The notes under the pieces: generated by a model
The model's input: only the letters and a program-made list of their open reading frames with translations
The model's database searches: none
Told to the model about the DNA's origin: nothing
Program-made: the position numbers and the translations under genes
Assembly: GCA_009693435.1 (NCBI GenBank)
Contig: SHXF01000025.1
Location: 1-47,536, forward strand
Length of the DNA: 47,536 bases
Reading direction: 5' to 3'
From: Betaproteobacteria bacterium
Lineage (GTDB): Bacteria > Pseudomonadota > Gammaproteobacteria > Burkholderiales > SG8-39
In this document: in pieces, positions 35,730 through 44,494 of the stretch
Layout: every line of letters starts with the position of its first letter
Position numbering within the stretch: the stretch's first letter is position 1

Positions 35730-36866
35730 CTACGCTCCCTTATAGCGTGTATTCAACTGTTCTTCCGCGATTTCCTTGCCGGCCACCAGGTCAAACAGAT
35801 CGGTGTTCGACAGTTTTACCGCTTCCTCCGGGGGGAGGTTGTGCCGATTTGTGTAGACCAGCGCGTCGGCGTGAGGCAACAACTGATCGCACTGGTTGCA
35901 GTAGGGAAACATGCCGAATTGTTTCATCCGGTGCGAATAACGCAGCAGGCGATATTTTGGCCCATTGAGCAGATCCAGCACCGGCTGCTCGAATGCGTTA
36001 CCCAGAATGATCTGGTTGTTGTAGTCGTAGCAGCAAGGGATGACCTCGCCATTCCACTGTATCTGCAGCGGGCCATTTTCCGGGCGTCCGCAAGTCGTCT
36101 TCCGTGAATCATCGAGGCGATGGCGGTAGTCGCGGCCGTCGCCGAAGTTGTGTGGCCTCCAGATCTCGATGGCGTTGACCTTCGGTTCCCAGAACTCCTG
36201 GAAAGCCCGGGTATCGCGCGCGTTTTCCGGCATTTCAAGGTACGACATCTGCACCCGGGTTTTCGCGCCCAGTTCGTCGCGGATGCGCAGGAAATTGAGT
36301 ACTTTCGACTTCGTGCGCTCGAAATCGAGGCCTTGCATCACAGCGTTGTACGTTTCCGCACCCATGCCGTAAAAGCTGACCCGCATTTCGTCCAGCCCCG
36401 CCTCTATCAGCTTGCGGGAGCGCGCCGGGGTCAATGCGGATGCATTGGTAATGAAGTATGTGGAAAGTCCCCTTGCATGGGCATAGGTGACCTTCTTTTC
36501 CAGTCGCTTGTCCAGAAGCGGCTCGCCAAAACCGGTCAGTACGACTTTTTTCGCCCCCAGCGCAACGACCTCGTCGATGCTTTTTTCATAGGCGGCCTGG
36601 TCCATGATCCCGTGTTCACGCCCGTGCTCATGCTTGTCGCGGGGACACATGATGCAGCTGGCGTTGCAGTGATCGGTGACCTCGTAGCGGACTTCAGGGT
36701 GCAGGAGCCGCGTCACCGGCTCGTCGCCTGCCAGTATGCCTAGAATTTCCTGAAGCTCGGCCTCGCGTGCCACGACGCTTCCGTCGCGTAGCAGATTTTC
36801 GGATTCGTACCGGCTTCCAGTCTGTGACCGGATGGGTATGACTTGCCGCGGCTTGGGGTCCAGCAA
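35730..36866 (-). CDS. Radical SAM protein with SPASM/twitch-type auxiliary cluster
   Basis: A 378-residue radical SAM enzyme. The [4Fe-4S]-SAM site is CNASCIMC, with cysteines at 67, 71 and 74. GFGEPLLD near 112 matches the family's second motif. The C-terminal region supplies C259, the adjacent C278-C279 and C323/C326 (YCNQC), enough for one auxiliary iron-sulfur cluster rather than the two of a full SPASM domain. The start is TTG at 36866, supported by an AGGAGG site 4 bases upstream. It lies between two unassigned GT-B-like genes, so modification of a sugar, nucleotide sugar or lipid-linked glycan is plausible. Substrate and reaction are unknown. Confidence 0.82.
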   Translation of the reverse strand: MLDPKPRQVIPIRSQTGSRYESENLLRDGSVVAREAELQEILGILAGDEPVTRLLHPEVRYEVTDHCNASCIMCPRDKHEHGREHGIMDQAAYEKSIDEVVALGAKKVVLTGFGEPLLDKRLEKKVTYAHARGLSTYFITNASALTPARSRKLIEAGLDEMRVSFYGMGAETYNAVMQGLDFERTKSKVLNFLRIRDELGAKTRVQMSYLEMPENARDTRAFQEFWEPKVNAIEIWRPHNFGDGRDYRHRLDDSRKTTCGRPENGPLQIQWNGEVIPCCYDYNNQIILGNAFEQPVLDLLNGPKYRLLRYSHRMKQFGMFPYCNQCDQLLPHADALVYTNRHNLPPEEAVKLSNTDLFDLVAGKEIAEEQLNTRYKGA

Positions 36867-36907
36867 AGTGCCTCCTGAATATTGCGGTAGGCCCCGCTGG
36901 CGGCTGC

Positions 36908-37912
36908 TTATTGAGGGGGCAGGATGTCGATAAGACGCAAATTATACAGGTGGTTGAGCACTCTCGGTGCCGTCGGCACGCCCGTACAGAAGTACGCTTC
37001 AAATGCGCGCAATGCGGCCTGTCGCGAGGCTTCGCTCGTCAGCGCCAGGCAAAATTGGCTTGCCGCTTCGCCTGTATCGCGGATAAGGAAAGATGCTCCA
37101 AAAAGGCACCACGGTGGCACCGGGTAACCCTTCTTTTTCTGCAGCGTTGCCCCTCCCAGATCGGGGTAGAGGACGTGCAGCGCGGGAATTCCCGAAAATC
37201 CCGCCTCCACGGCGAGCGATGAAAATTGGGTGAGAATCAGCGCAGGCGCCATCCTCAGGCAGGCTTCCCAGTTGATCGAGGTGACGTCCCGGACCGCAAT
37301 CCCGGCTTCGTCCAGCAGCCGCGTGTAGACTCCGCGGACATACCCCGAGTCTCGTGGGTGGGCGCGAAACAGCAACGCGCAGTCGTGCTGCGCGAGGAGC
37401 GGCAGGCAACGCTCGAGCGTGCGACGCGAATCCTCGGTTTCCGGTTGCCCGGCCCAAAGTACCGTGTGTGCATCGGCGGCGCGGGTCGGCTCACGGACTT
37501 CTGGAAGCTGCCGTAGAAAATCGTAACGAGGGCTGGGCAAAGCCAGCGTCGGCGGGCAGCGGTCCGCCCACCGCGATATTGCAAGGCGAGCAGAGAATTC
37601 ACCATCGGCGACCAGCAAATCGCAGCGGGCCCCGGCGCCTGGTCGAAAATTGCCGGGGTAGTCCTCGATTTGAACCACCGGGATGTCGAGTGCTGCTGCG
37701 CCGCGTTGTGCGCTTTCTTCAAGGGCTCGCCCCTGCGCGCCGTCGGAGGTGCCGCAAATGAGCAGGTCTACGCCGTCCCTGCGCAGTACATCTTCCCAAT
37801 TTTCGATAGCGCAGGCGGGGGCTAGTACCACGCAGCCGGGAAGCGCATCGGCGACCGCTTGTACGGTGGTCCGTGCCCCGGCGTCGCCCGCCACGCAGAG
37901 AACTCGTTTCAT
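36908..37912 (-). CDS. Unassigned GT-B-like protein (CDP-glycerol/capsule transferase-like)
   Basis: A 334-residue protein starting at the ATG at 37912 (KRVLCVAGDAGARTTVQAV); an open frame continues upstream but the fold begins here. The N-terminal Rossmann-like half has LLICGTSDGAQGR near 51 and VVQIEDYPGNF near 79. The C-terminal half has LLFRAHPRDSG at 181-190 and LTQFSSLAVEAGFSGIPALH at about 227-246. These mirror the R-x-H-P and SS-x4-E-x2-x-G-x-P elements of the protein encoded at 33965. It may be a transferase for the surface polysaccharide. It follows the family-2 transferase by 22 bases and precedes the radical SAM gene by 41. Confidence 0.55.
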   Translation of the reverse strand: MKRVLCVAGDAGARTTVQAVADALPGCVVLAPACAIENWEDVLRRDGVDLLICGTSDGAQGRALEESAQRGAAALDIPVVQIEDYPGNFRPGAGARCDLLVADGEFSARLAISRWADRCPPTLALPSPRYDFLRQLPEVREPTRAADAHTVLWAGQPETEDSRRTLERCLPLLAQHDCALLFRAHPRDSGYVRGVYTRLLDEAGIAVRDVTSINWEACLRMAPALILTQFSSLAVEAGFSGIPALHVLYPDLGGATLQKKKGYPVPPWCLFGASFLIRDTGEAASQFCLALTSEASRQAALRAFEAYFCTGVPTAPRVLNHLYNLRLIDILPPQ

Positions 37913-37934
37913 CAATTCACATTTGATGCAACGC

Positions 37935-38852
37935 TCACTTGAGATGCCCTCCGACCTGATCGCGCCGGCCGGCAATCTCGGCTGCGATGCCGGCCAGGTT
38001 GCCAACTGCACGGTTCCAGTGACGGCGCCGGCCGCGCAAAATCGCACTGGCGGCGTGAATCAGAACCATACCCAGGCTCGCCCACCACGCGGCAATGCGC
38101 GAGAGGCCCCGGGTAGAGTACTTGCGCACAAAATACATGCGGTTTACGACCTGCCATTTGCCCAACAGGCGCTCGCGATCGGCCCGGATCGGGTGACTAT
38201 AGTGGGCAAGTCGCGCGTGCGCGGCCACTGCCAGTCTGTATCGGGCTCTGACTGCGAATGAAAAATCCACGTCTTCCATGAACCCGGTGCCGATAAACCA
38301 TTCGTCGTAGGGGAAGCTTGAAATCACCGCGCGACGCCATACGGTCGCACCCCCGCAAAGCCAGTCCGTTTCAATGTCGTGTTCGATACCCCAAAATGAC
38401 GACGGGCACCCGGAGCTGAGTATGCGCCCCGGCACAGGATGGTCGATGCCGAACAATCGTTTGAAGCCCAGCTTTCCCGGTACCGGGTTGTTCACGATAT
38501 TGAATGCGATGCCACCGGTATCGGGTGAGGCCGCTCGCCAGCAGGTCAACATGCTGGCAACGGCGTCGGGCTCCAGCACCACGTCGTCGTCGAGATAACC
38601 CGCGAGGGTGATTTCCGCACGCAACTGCTGCATGCCGGCATTCCGCTGCCGGGCGAGCGAAGGTGGAAAGACGCGCACGTAATCGAGCGGCAACGCTGGA
38701 AATCCGTCGACCACGTGCCGGATGGGCGGATCGCTGCCATCGACAACGATGACCTGGTGGGGCTGGGTCGATTGGGCCGCAAGGCTTTCCAGCATGCGGC
38801 GCAGGTCGTCAGGGCGGTCTTTTGTCGGAATGACGAATGCAATGCTCTCCAT
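37935..38852 (-). CDS. Family 2 glycosyltransferase
   Basis: A 305-residue inverting GT-A transferase. The N-terminus has SIAFVIPTKDRPDDLRRMLESL with VIVVDGSDPP near 34. The metal-binding region is AGYLDDDVVLEPDAV near residue 84, and FIGTGFMEDVDFSFAVR near 196 carries the ED catalytic-base motif. The C-terminal segment includes a hydrophobic stretch (WWASLGMVLIHAASAIL) that may associate with the membrane. It is the first gene of this minus-strand sub-block; the next gene upstream, the dioxygenase-like gene, is divergent. Substrate unknown. Confidence 0.85.
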   Translation of the reverse strand: MESIAFVIPTKDRPDDLRRMLESLAAQSTQPHQVIVVDGSDPPIRHVVDGFPALPLDYVRVFPPSLARQRNAGMQQLRAEITLAGYLDDDVVLEPDAVASMLTCWRAASPDTGGIAFNIVNNPVPGKLGFKRLFGIDHPVPGRILSSGCPSSFWGIEHDIETDWLCGGATVWRRAVISSFPYDEWFIGTGFMEDVDFSFAVRARYRLAVAAHARLAHYSHPIRADRERLLGKWQVVNRMYFVRKYSTRGLSRIAAWWASLGMVLIHAASAILRGRRRHWNRAVGNLAGIAAEIAGRRDQVGGHLK

Positions 38853-38914
38853 GCGGGTGCCTGATCAAGCTGGTTTGGCTATTATAGAGGTCGTGCACAG
38901 CTCTCATCCGAATC

Positions 38915-39895
38915 TTGTCCCTACATAACGCATTTCAGTTAAATCCCCCGCGGACATTCGAACGGGCTATCAGACGTGTTCGCTTCCGGGACTGCTACTC
39001 GCATCGTAGCGTCATGCCGGGGCTGGACAGTACGCAGGCACAATGCGTAGAGAGTCTTCGGCGCGAAGGCACTGTTGTTCTCGACAAGTATCTGGGCGCG
39101 GAAACGGTATTGAGACTGCGCGAGCAGTTCGATGACGCGTTGCGCGCGCTGGATTTCGAGATGCCCTGCCTGGCGCAGACACGGCTGGACCCGGTTCGAC
39201 ACCGCGAGCTCATAGAGGATTATCTTTATGCCAGTCCGGCACAGCTTGAGTCGGTCGGCGCCGCGTTTTCCCGCAGCGAGGCGACGAGCCTGGACCAGGT
39301 TGTGTCCGGATTCGAGCCGTCGACGCTGACGTCGTACATGCTTGCGCGTTCGCCGCTATACCGGAGCGTCTGGCTGGACCCGTACATCCTCGCCATCGTC
39401 GCCCATTACATGGGACTCGTGCCCAAGCTCGCGGAAGCCTACGTTCGAAGGAATTTCCCGGCTCGCTTTCGGGTGATGAATCATTACTGGCACCGGGATC
39501 TGAACGATCATCACCAGCTGGTCAAGGTTTTCATTTTTCTTTCCGATACCAGCGTAGACAACGGCCCGCATGAATTCATACGTGGGTCCCACATCGATCT
39601 GGCGGTCTTGAACGGCCAGCGCTATTACTCCGATGCGGAAATTGATGTTGCGTATCCGCCCGTATCACCGCGCCGCCTGGTGAGCGAAGTGCCCGCGGGC
39701 ACGGTAATCATCGAAGACACGCGCGGCCTGCACCGGGCGCAGAATCCGCATACGGGTTACCGCGATCTGGGATACGCGGTCTTCGTCCCGCTTCCGGATA
39801 ACACCCGGCTGCACTGCTACGATTTTCCCGCCGCCGACGCCGATGATTTGACCGCATTTCAGCGGGCGTTCATCCCGCGCGGTGTCCTTTGCTGA
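38915..39895 (+). CDS. Phytanoyl-CoA dioxygenase (PhyH)-family Fe(II)/2-oxoglutarate enzyme
   Basis: A 326-residue double-stranded beta-helix oxygenase. The iron ligands are visible as H193-x-D195 in YWHRDLND and H273 in RGLHRAQNPH, with R283 a candidate 2-oxoglutarate-binding arginine and PHEFIRGSH in between. The reading frame opens with TTG at 38915; an ATG at 39014 is a possible later start. It is the only plus-strand gene inside the O-antigen block: divergent from the family-2 transferase (62-base gap, A+T-rich TATTATAG near 38880) and convergent with the downstream methyltransferase (19-base gap). It may hydroxylate a sugar or lipid-linked intermediate; the substrate is unknown. Confidence 0.83.
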   Translation: MSLHNAFQLNPPRTFERAIRRVRFRDCYSHRSVMPGLDSTQAQCVESLRREGTVVLDKYLGAETVLRLREQFDDALRALDFEMPCLAQTRLDPVRHRELIEDYLYASPAQLESVGAAFSRSEATSLDQVVSGFEPSTLTSYMLARSPLYRSVWLDPYILAIVAHYMGLVPKLAEAYVRRNFPARFRVMNHYWHRDLNDHHQLVKVFIFLSDTSVDNGPHEFIRGSHIDLAVLNGQRYYSDAEIDVAYPPVSPRRLVSEVPAGTVIIEDTRGLHRAQNPHTGYRDLGYAVFVPLPDNTRLHCYDFPAADADDLTAFQRAFIPRGVLC

Positions 39896-39914
39896 TGTTC
39901 ACGGCGGCAGCTGA

Positions 39915-40847
39915 TTATTGCCGCAGTACTGCGGCCGTGCGGCGGCAAATCCAGCGTAACCAGATGCCATCGTCGTTGTCCGGGTAACGCCAGATAGCGG
40001 CATCCAGGGTCTGTTGCATTGTGCCCCAGCCAAGGTTCACACTGAGGCGAAACAGTCGCGCGAGCACCCGGTGCGCCAGCGCGCTGATACCGGCCGGGCT
40101 CCCGGGCCAGGCCCCGAATCCCCTGCACTCCAGCTGACTGACGCCGGTGCGGGCACCAAGGGCGGCAAACGCTGCACGCGTAAAGAACAGCGTGTGGGGA
40201 AAGACATCCGGCTTGAATCGGTAGTCTAGGTGGGGCGTCTCTACGTAGGCAATGCCGCCGACCCGGAGTGCGCCGAACACGTGTTTTGCGAATGCGACCG
40301 GATCGGCAACGTGCTCCAGCACATGGTTCATGAACACAAGGTCGTAACTGCCCTCGGAAAGCGCGGAAGTATCCTGCTTTCTCGATACCGGAAAGAAGCG
40401 AGTGGCATTGCTCTGGATCGCGCGCGCGTTGGCGTCATCCGGTTCAATGAAGTCATAGCTGGCAATCTGGACTCCGGTCGCGGTTCCGAGCCAGTAGGCG
40501 ATGCAGCCATGTCCCGCGCCGATATCCGCCACGCGCAGCGCCCTGCCGCGATCGAGCCAGGGCAGGACGCGCTGCATGCGCAGTCGGGATTGCTGATTCT
40601 CATGCGCCACCTGATACGGATCTGCTCCGCTGCCGTCCCAGTATTTGCCGGTGCTGTAGAAATCGTCCAACTGGGCCTGCGTCGGATGCGGCAAGGCTTC
40701 GCCGAAGCCGCAACCGCCACAGGAGCGGATGGATTCGAGCGGCAGTTCGGGCCGTGCCGCGCTCGACGGATACTCAAGGTGACTGGCAGTTGTCACGCCA
40801 CATAGCGGACACAGAGCCGGTTCAGCCCGATTATCGCTCGAACACAT
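39915..40847 (-). CDS. SAM-dependent methyltransferase with N-terminal zinc ribbon
   Basis: A 310-residue methyltransferase. Two cysteine pairs near the N-terminus (CPLCG at 13-17 and CGGCGFG near 43-49) form a zinc ribbon. The Rossmann domain has VADIGAGHGCIAYWLG near 106, YDLVFMNHVLEHVADPVAF near 167 and GGIAYVETPHLDYRF near 197. This layout occurs in methyltransferases of polysaccharide and antibiotic-sugar clusters. Its ATG lies inside the end of the upstream FkbM gene (17-base overlap), so they are coupled. Substrate unknown. Confidence 0.8.
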   Translation of the reverse strand: MCSSDNRAEPALCPLCGVTTASHLEYPSSAARPELPLESIRSCGGCGFGEALPHPTQAQLDDFYSTGKYWDGSGADPYQVAHENQQSRLRMQRVLPWLDRGRALRVADIGAGHGCIAYWLGTATGVQIASYDFIEPDDANARAIQSNATRFFPVSRKQDTSALSEGSYDLVFMNHVLEHVADPVAFAKHVFGALRVGGIAYVETPHLDYRFKPDVFPHTLFFTRAAFAALGARTGVSQLECRGFGAWPGSPAGISALAHRVLARLFRLSVNLGWGTMQQTLDAAIWRYPDNDDGIWLRWICRRTAAVLRQ

Positions 40848-41667
40848 AGTTCCGCATTCTCATGGTTCCTGCCTCGTCTTCGATCGGCTCCCCGGTTGCT
40901 GCAATGGTGAATCCGTGGCGCTCCAGGGCCTGAACGATGTCCCGGTCCAGGGCCAGCATTTCATTGATTTCTATCAGTATGCTGCGCAGCCGGGCATTTG
41001 CGAGGAGGTGCTGCGCACCGCGCACTATGCGCGGCTCCAGTCCATCGACATCGATCTTCAGGTGGGTGGGACATTCCAGTCCCCAACGGTCGATCAGCGC
41101 GTCCAAGGTGGTGCAGATTGAACCTTGTGAAAAACGGGGTTCGAAGGGCTTCCCGCGAAAATCCACGTTGGTCCCGAACGCATGCAGCGCGGCACCCGGT
41201 TCGACCGAGCTCAGGCGCAGCGTATCCAGCCGTTCCTCGTCGGAAAGTGCTAGCGGATAAGCGATGATCCGGTCTGTCAGGCCGTTGAGGCCGATATTGC
41301 GGTTGAGGACGGCGAAATTGGCGCTCTCCGGCTCGAACGCACATACCCTGCGGCAGCGCATCCCGCCATAAATCGAATACATGCCCACGTTGGCGCCCAC
41401 ATCGAACAGCACGTCGTCCTCGTTGAGCGTATCCAACCAGCGCAATGTCTCAGGCTCCTTGCTGTGCAGTGTCGCCGCCCTCCACAGAAGCAAGGGTGAA
41501 CTGGCGAGGAACCGCAGGCGCAGACCCTTGTCTGCAATGCATGCAGCCGTTTCGTTCGCCATCCGTGCCACGCGCGCTGACCAGCGAGACGGCCTGTCCA
41601 GGCCGAAAACCCTGCAGAAAATCCGGACTGCAATACTTGCGGCTCGCTCGCGTATGGACATCGTCAT
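40831..41667 (-). CDS. FkbM-family methyltransferase
   Basis: A 278-residue O-methyltransferase of the FkbM family, which methylates sugar or polyketide hydroxyls. The domain begins near residue 80 with DVLFDVGANVGMYSIYG. It continues with VCAFEPESANFAVLNRN, ICTTLDALIDRW and KIDVDGLEPRIVRGAQ, all typical of FkbM. I chose the ATG at 41667 because the longer frame begins with TTG at 41715 without a visible ribosome site. It overlaps the downstream methyltransferase gene by 17 bases and lies 172 bases after the ABC transporter. A decoration role on the O-antigen is likely. Confidence 0.83.
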   Translation of the reverse strand: MTMSIRERAASIAVRIFCRVFGLDRPSRWSARVARMANETAACIADKGLRLRFLASSPLLLWRAATLHSKEPETLRWLDTLNEDDVLFDVGANVGMYSIYGGMRCRRVCAFEPESANFAVLNRNIGLNGLTDRIIAYPLALSDEERLDTLRLSSVEPGAALHAFGTNVDFRGKPFEPRFSQGSICTTLDALIDRWGLECPTHLKIDVDGLEPRIVRGAQHLLANARLRSILIEINEMLALDRDIVQALERHGFTIAATGEPIEDEAGTMRMRNYVFER

Positions 41668-41839
41668 GCCTGCTTTCGGGGGCAGGAACTGCGACGCAGT
41701 CCTGGACGTTTCCAATCGACAACCAGTGTCCGCAGCGATGAATATCGCCGCTTCGCGATGCCGACGCGCTTGCCAGGAGTAAAGACGGCTTGTTCACGCA
41801 CCGCGAACACGGTTCCCTGCACCGAATATACCGACGCGT

Positions 41840-43633
41840 TCAAACAGAACCCTTCAGCACCAGCGTGCGAAAACCATTGCATGTCTCGTACAGGTCTTCA
41901 TAGCTGCCGCAATGGGTCAGCCGGCCTTCCGCCATGAACCCGATCAACGAACAATTTCGTATCGTCGAGAGTCGATGAGCAATGACGACCAGCGTCTTTC
42001 TCCCGGTCAGGATCGCCAGTGTGTCGGCAATCTCCTGTTCTGTTTCGTTGTCCAGCGCTGATGTTGCCTCGTCCAGAAGCAGCATCGACGGTTCATGATA
42101 GAGCGCACGCGCGATCCCCAGCCGCTGCCGTTCTCCGCCGGAAATTCTGACCCCGCGCTCCCCGACAAATGTTTCCAGCCCTTCCGGCATGCTTCCGATC
42201 TTGTCCGCCAGACGGGCCAGGCGAAGCGCTTCCCACACCCTGGCATCGTCTATGGAGTCATCACCCATGCCGTACGCCACGTTGCGCCTGATGCTGTCAT
42301 CAAGCAGATAGATTGACTGCGGCACGTATCCGATCGATTTTGTCCAGCGCTCGCCCAGACTTCCGATATCAACTCCGTCTACCGCGACACGGCCACGCGC
42401 CGGTACAAGTAGCCCGAGAATCAGATCCGCCAGCGTAGTCTTGCCTGAGCCAGTGGCGCCCACCAGCCCAAGGCTCGTGCCCTTGGGGATCGTCAGGGAT
42501 ATGTCTCTGAGAACCCAGTTTTCCGTGCCGGGGTACCCGTACCATAACTGCTCGACGGACAATTGCCGCTCCAATGCAGCAAGTTCGAACGACACTCCAG
42601 ATTGCACGGGGGCGGCCGGCGCAATTTCCACCAGGTCGCGATGGACTACCGCCAGCGCGGGCGCACTGAAACGGATGGTGTTGACCGCCGAGAGCACCCG
42701 GTTGAAAGAAGGCAGCAATCGGATCGCCGCCAGTGCGAACAGCAGCAGCACCGGGATGGCTTCCGCGATTCCCGCGCCCCGCGCAAGAAATATCATGACC
42801 ACCAGCAACATGCCCCCCATGAATACCGTCTCCAGGATGAGACGGGGCAGGGCGCTGAATGTCGCAAAAATGCTCGATGCGGCGGCATAACCTGCGCCGC
42901 TTCTGGAAAAAATTTTCAGAAAAAACGCCTCATTTCCCCGGATCTTCGTTTCCTTTATTCCACCGATGCTCTGGTTGATCCACTTGAACATCTCCCCGTT
43001 GTGAGTCTGGCACTCCACGCCTGCCCGACTGACGATCGGCTTTATCGCCGCCTGGATTGCAAACGCAATCAATCCGATTATCGCCAGGGCCATGATCGAT
43101 ATCGCCGGTTCCATCGCAATCAGCAAGCCCGTGACGGACGCAATAACCACACACTCCGTCAGCACCACCAGCAGCGGAAGAATCAATCCGTTCACGACCG
43201 AGCCGACCTCGGTGAGTATGGCCTTCGCCAGCTGGGAGGAGTTCCGGGAAAGATGGAACCCGTAGTCCTGGCGAAGGTAGCTCTCCAGCAGAGAAGTGCA
43301 AAGCGAAGCCTGCTTTCCGAATGCAAAGCGCGCCTGGAGATAGCTGAGCAGCGCTGCCAGCATATTTTTTGCGACGAAAATCACAAACAGCCCGATCGCG
43401 AGCAGGGCAACGAATTCGATTTCAGACGGTTCTCCTGCAATCCGGTACAGCCTGGCGAGCCAGGGCGACTTGTGAATCGCGCTTGTGTCGATGAGAAGTC
43501 CGAAGAATGGCAGCACGGCGCCTATGCCGAGCACTTCCAGTGCTGCTGAGGCAATCATCAGCAGCAGTAATCCGCTCATCGCAAAGCGATCGCGAGTGTT
43601 GAAGAGCGCAAAGAGGCGGCTTATGAAATTCAT
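41840..43633 (-). CDS. PglK-type ABC flippase for lipid-linked oligosaccharide
   Basis: A 597-residue half-transporter. An N-terminal membrane domain of six helices (about residues 15-330) precedes a nucleotide-binding domain with Walker A GATGSGKTT at 392-400, signature ISGGERQRLG from 497, Walker B SMLLLDE near 516 and the H-loop IAHRLST. The overall organisation resembles PglK, which flips undecaprenyl-linked glycans. Position in a polysaccharide cluster with WbpL-like initiation favours flipping of the O-antigen unit. The ATG at 43633 gives a normal N-terminus; the frame extends to 43687 without a better start. Confidence 0.83.
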   Translation of the reverse strand: MNFISRLFALFNTRDRFAMSGLLLLMIASAALEVLGIGAVLPFFGLLIDTSAIHKSPWLARLYRIAGEPSEIEFVALLAIGLFVIFVAKNMLAALLSYLQARFAFGKQASLCTSLLESYLRQDYGFHLSRNSSQLAKAILTEVGSVVNGLILPLLVVLTECVVIASVTGLLIAMEPAISIMALAIIGLIAFAIQAAIKPIVSRAGVECQTHNGEMFKWINQSIGGIKETKIRGNEAFFLKIFSRSGAGYAAASSIFATFSALPRLILETVFMGGMLLVVMIFLARGAGIAEAIPVLLLFALAAIRLLPSFNRVLSAVNTIRFSAPALAVVHRDLVEIAPAAPVQSGVSFELAALERQLSVEQLWYGYPGTENWVLRDISLTIPKGTSLGLVGATGSGKTTLADLILGLLVPARGRVAVDGVDIGSLGERWTKSIGYVPQSIYLLDDSIRRNVAYGMGDDSIDDARVWEALRLARLADKIGSMPEGLETFVGERGVRISGGERQRLGIARALYHEPSMLLLDEATSALDNETEQEIADTLAILTGRKTLVVIAHRLSTIRNCSLIGFMAEGRLTHCGSYEDLYETCNGFRTLVLKGSV

Positions 43634-43723
43634 CGGACTTGCCAGTTCGTCGCGTCCGACGCGTATGGCCCGTGCAGCGCACGGCAAAACGGTGTTATGG
43701 CGCCAACAAAATGTGCGGTGATG

Positions 43724-44494
43724 CTATGCGTCACGGCGGCGCAACCAGGCGCCCGGCCAATAAGTCACCGGCTCTACTATCGTCCCTTCGTTAAATGGCG
43801 GTTCCAACGCGACCCGCTCAAATTCCGGATGGGATTCCAGAAAATCATCAGCCGCGTTGCGGGGATTATTCCAGCTCCAGTCCGGCTGTGTCCGCGGCGC
43901 GTTACCCAGCCAGCCCATTATCCCGTCGGTCGGTACGATAAACGATCCGGGGGAAACCAACGGACCATAGCTCTCCAGCTCCGCAAGCACGTGGGACTTG
44001 GTATGGTTCGAATCGAGCACCACCATCACCCTGTCTTCCGGCCCGACCATATCCCGAACCCTGGTAACCACACCGGCATCGACAGCATTGCCCTCCAACA
44101 GCGTAATGAAAGGAAAGAGTTCATGCGCTTCAATGGCGCGGCGGTTGTGCGGGCGAATTTCGAGATCTACACCGATGACTCTTCCTGAAATTCCCGTCGC
44201 TTTGAACAGGCTGGCAAAAAAGACAAGCGAACCGCCGTGTGCAATGCCCGTCTCGATAATGACGGTGGGCTTCACTCTGTACACGACTTCCTGGATGCGC
44301 AACAAATCCTCCGGCAGTTGGATAACCGGCCGCCCGAGCCAGGAAAAGGAATAAACATACTTGGCGTCCCATCCGCTGCGCAGCCACGCGCGGGAAATCG
44401 CTGCAAAAGCTGCTGGAGACCCAATCGGATATCGCTGCAATACGCCGCTGCCATCGTCCTCGACCCACCCGGCTGCCTCATCGATCTTGATCAT
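43724..44494 (-). CDS. CmcI / cephalosporin hydroxylase-family protein, probable methyltransferase
   Basis: A 256-residue Rossmann-fold protein of the family named for CmcI. Motifs are IQEVVYRVKPTVIIETGIAHGGSLVFFAS near residues 66-94, GVDLEIRPHNRRAIEAH near 109, and VVLDSNHTKSHVLAELESY near 152 with the SAM/metal-site acids. Despite the family name, members in polysaccharide clusters, such as the Rha O-methyltransferase-like proteins, are expected to be SAM-dependent O-methyltransferases. Its ATG overlaps the stop of the upstream epimerase gene (ATGA). The exact hydroxyl it modifies is unknown. Confidence 0.82.
   Translation of the reverse strand: MIKIDEAAGWVEDDGSGVLQRYPIGSPAAFAAISRAWLRSGWDAKYVYSFSWLGRPVIQLPEDLLRIQEVVYRVKPTVIIETGIAHGGSLVFFASLFKATGISGRVIGVDLEIRPHNRRAIEAHELFPFITLLEGNAVDAGVVTRVRDMVGPEDRVMVVLDSNHTKSHVLAELESYGPLVSPGSFIVPTDGIMGWLGNAPRTQPDWSWNNPRNAADDFLESHPEFERVALEPPFNEGTIVEPVTYWPGAWLRRRDA

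Noticed and set aside
39921..39934. Palindrome CCGCAGTACTGCGG as a bidirectional terminator or operator
   Set aside because: It lies in the coding end of the minus-strand methyltransferase and lacks a T-run, so coding constraint or chance explains it.
41664..41882. Small minus-strand frame between the ABC flippase and the FkbM gene
   Set aside because: It begins inside the ABC gene, has no recognisable motif and no ribosome site; the 172-base gap is better left as non-coding.
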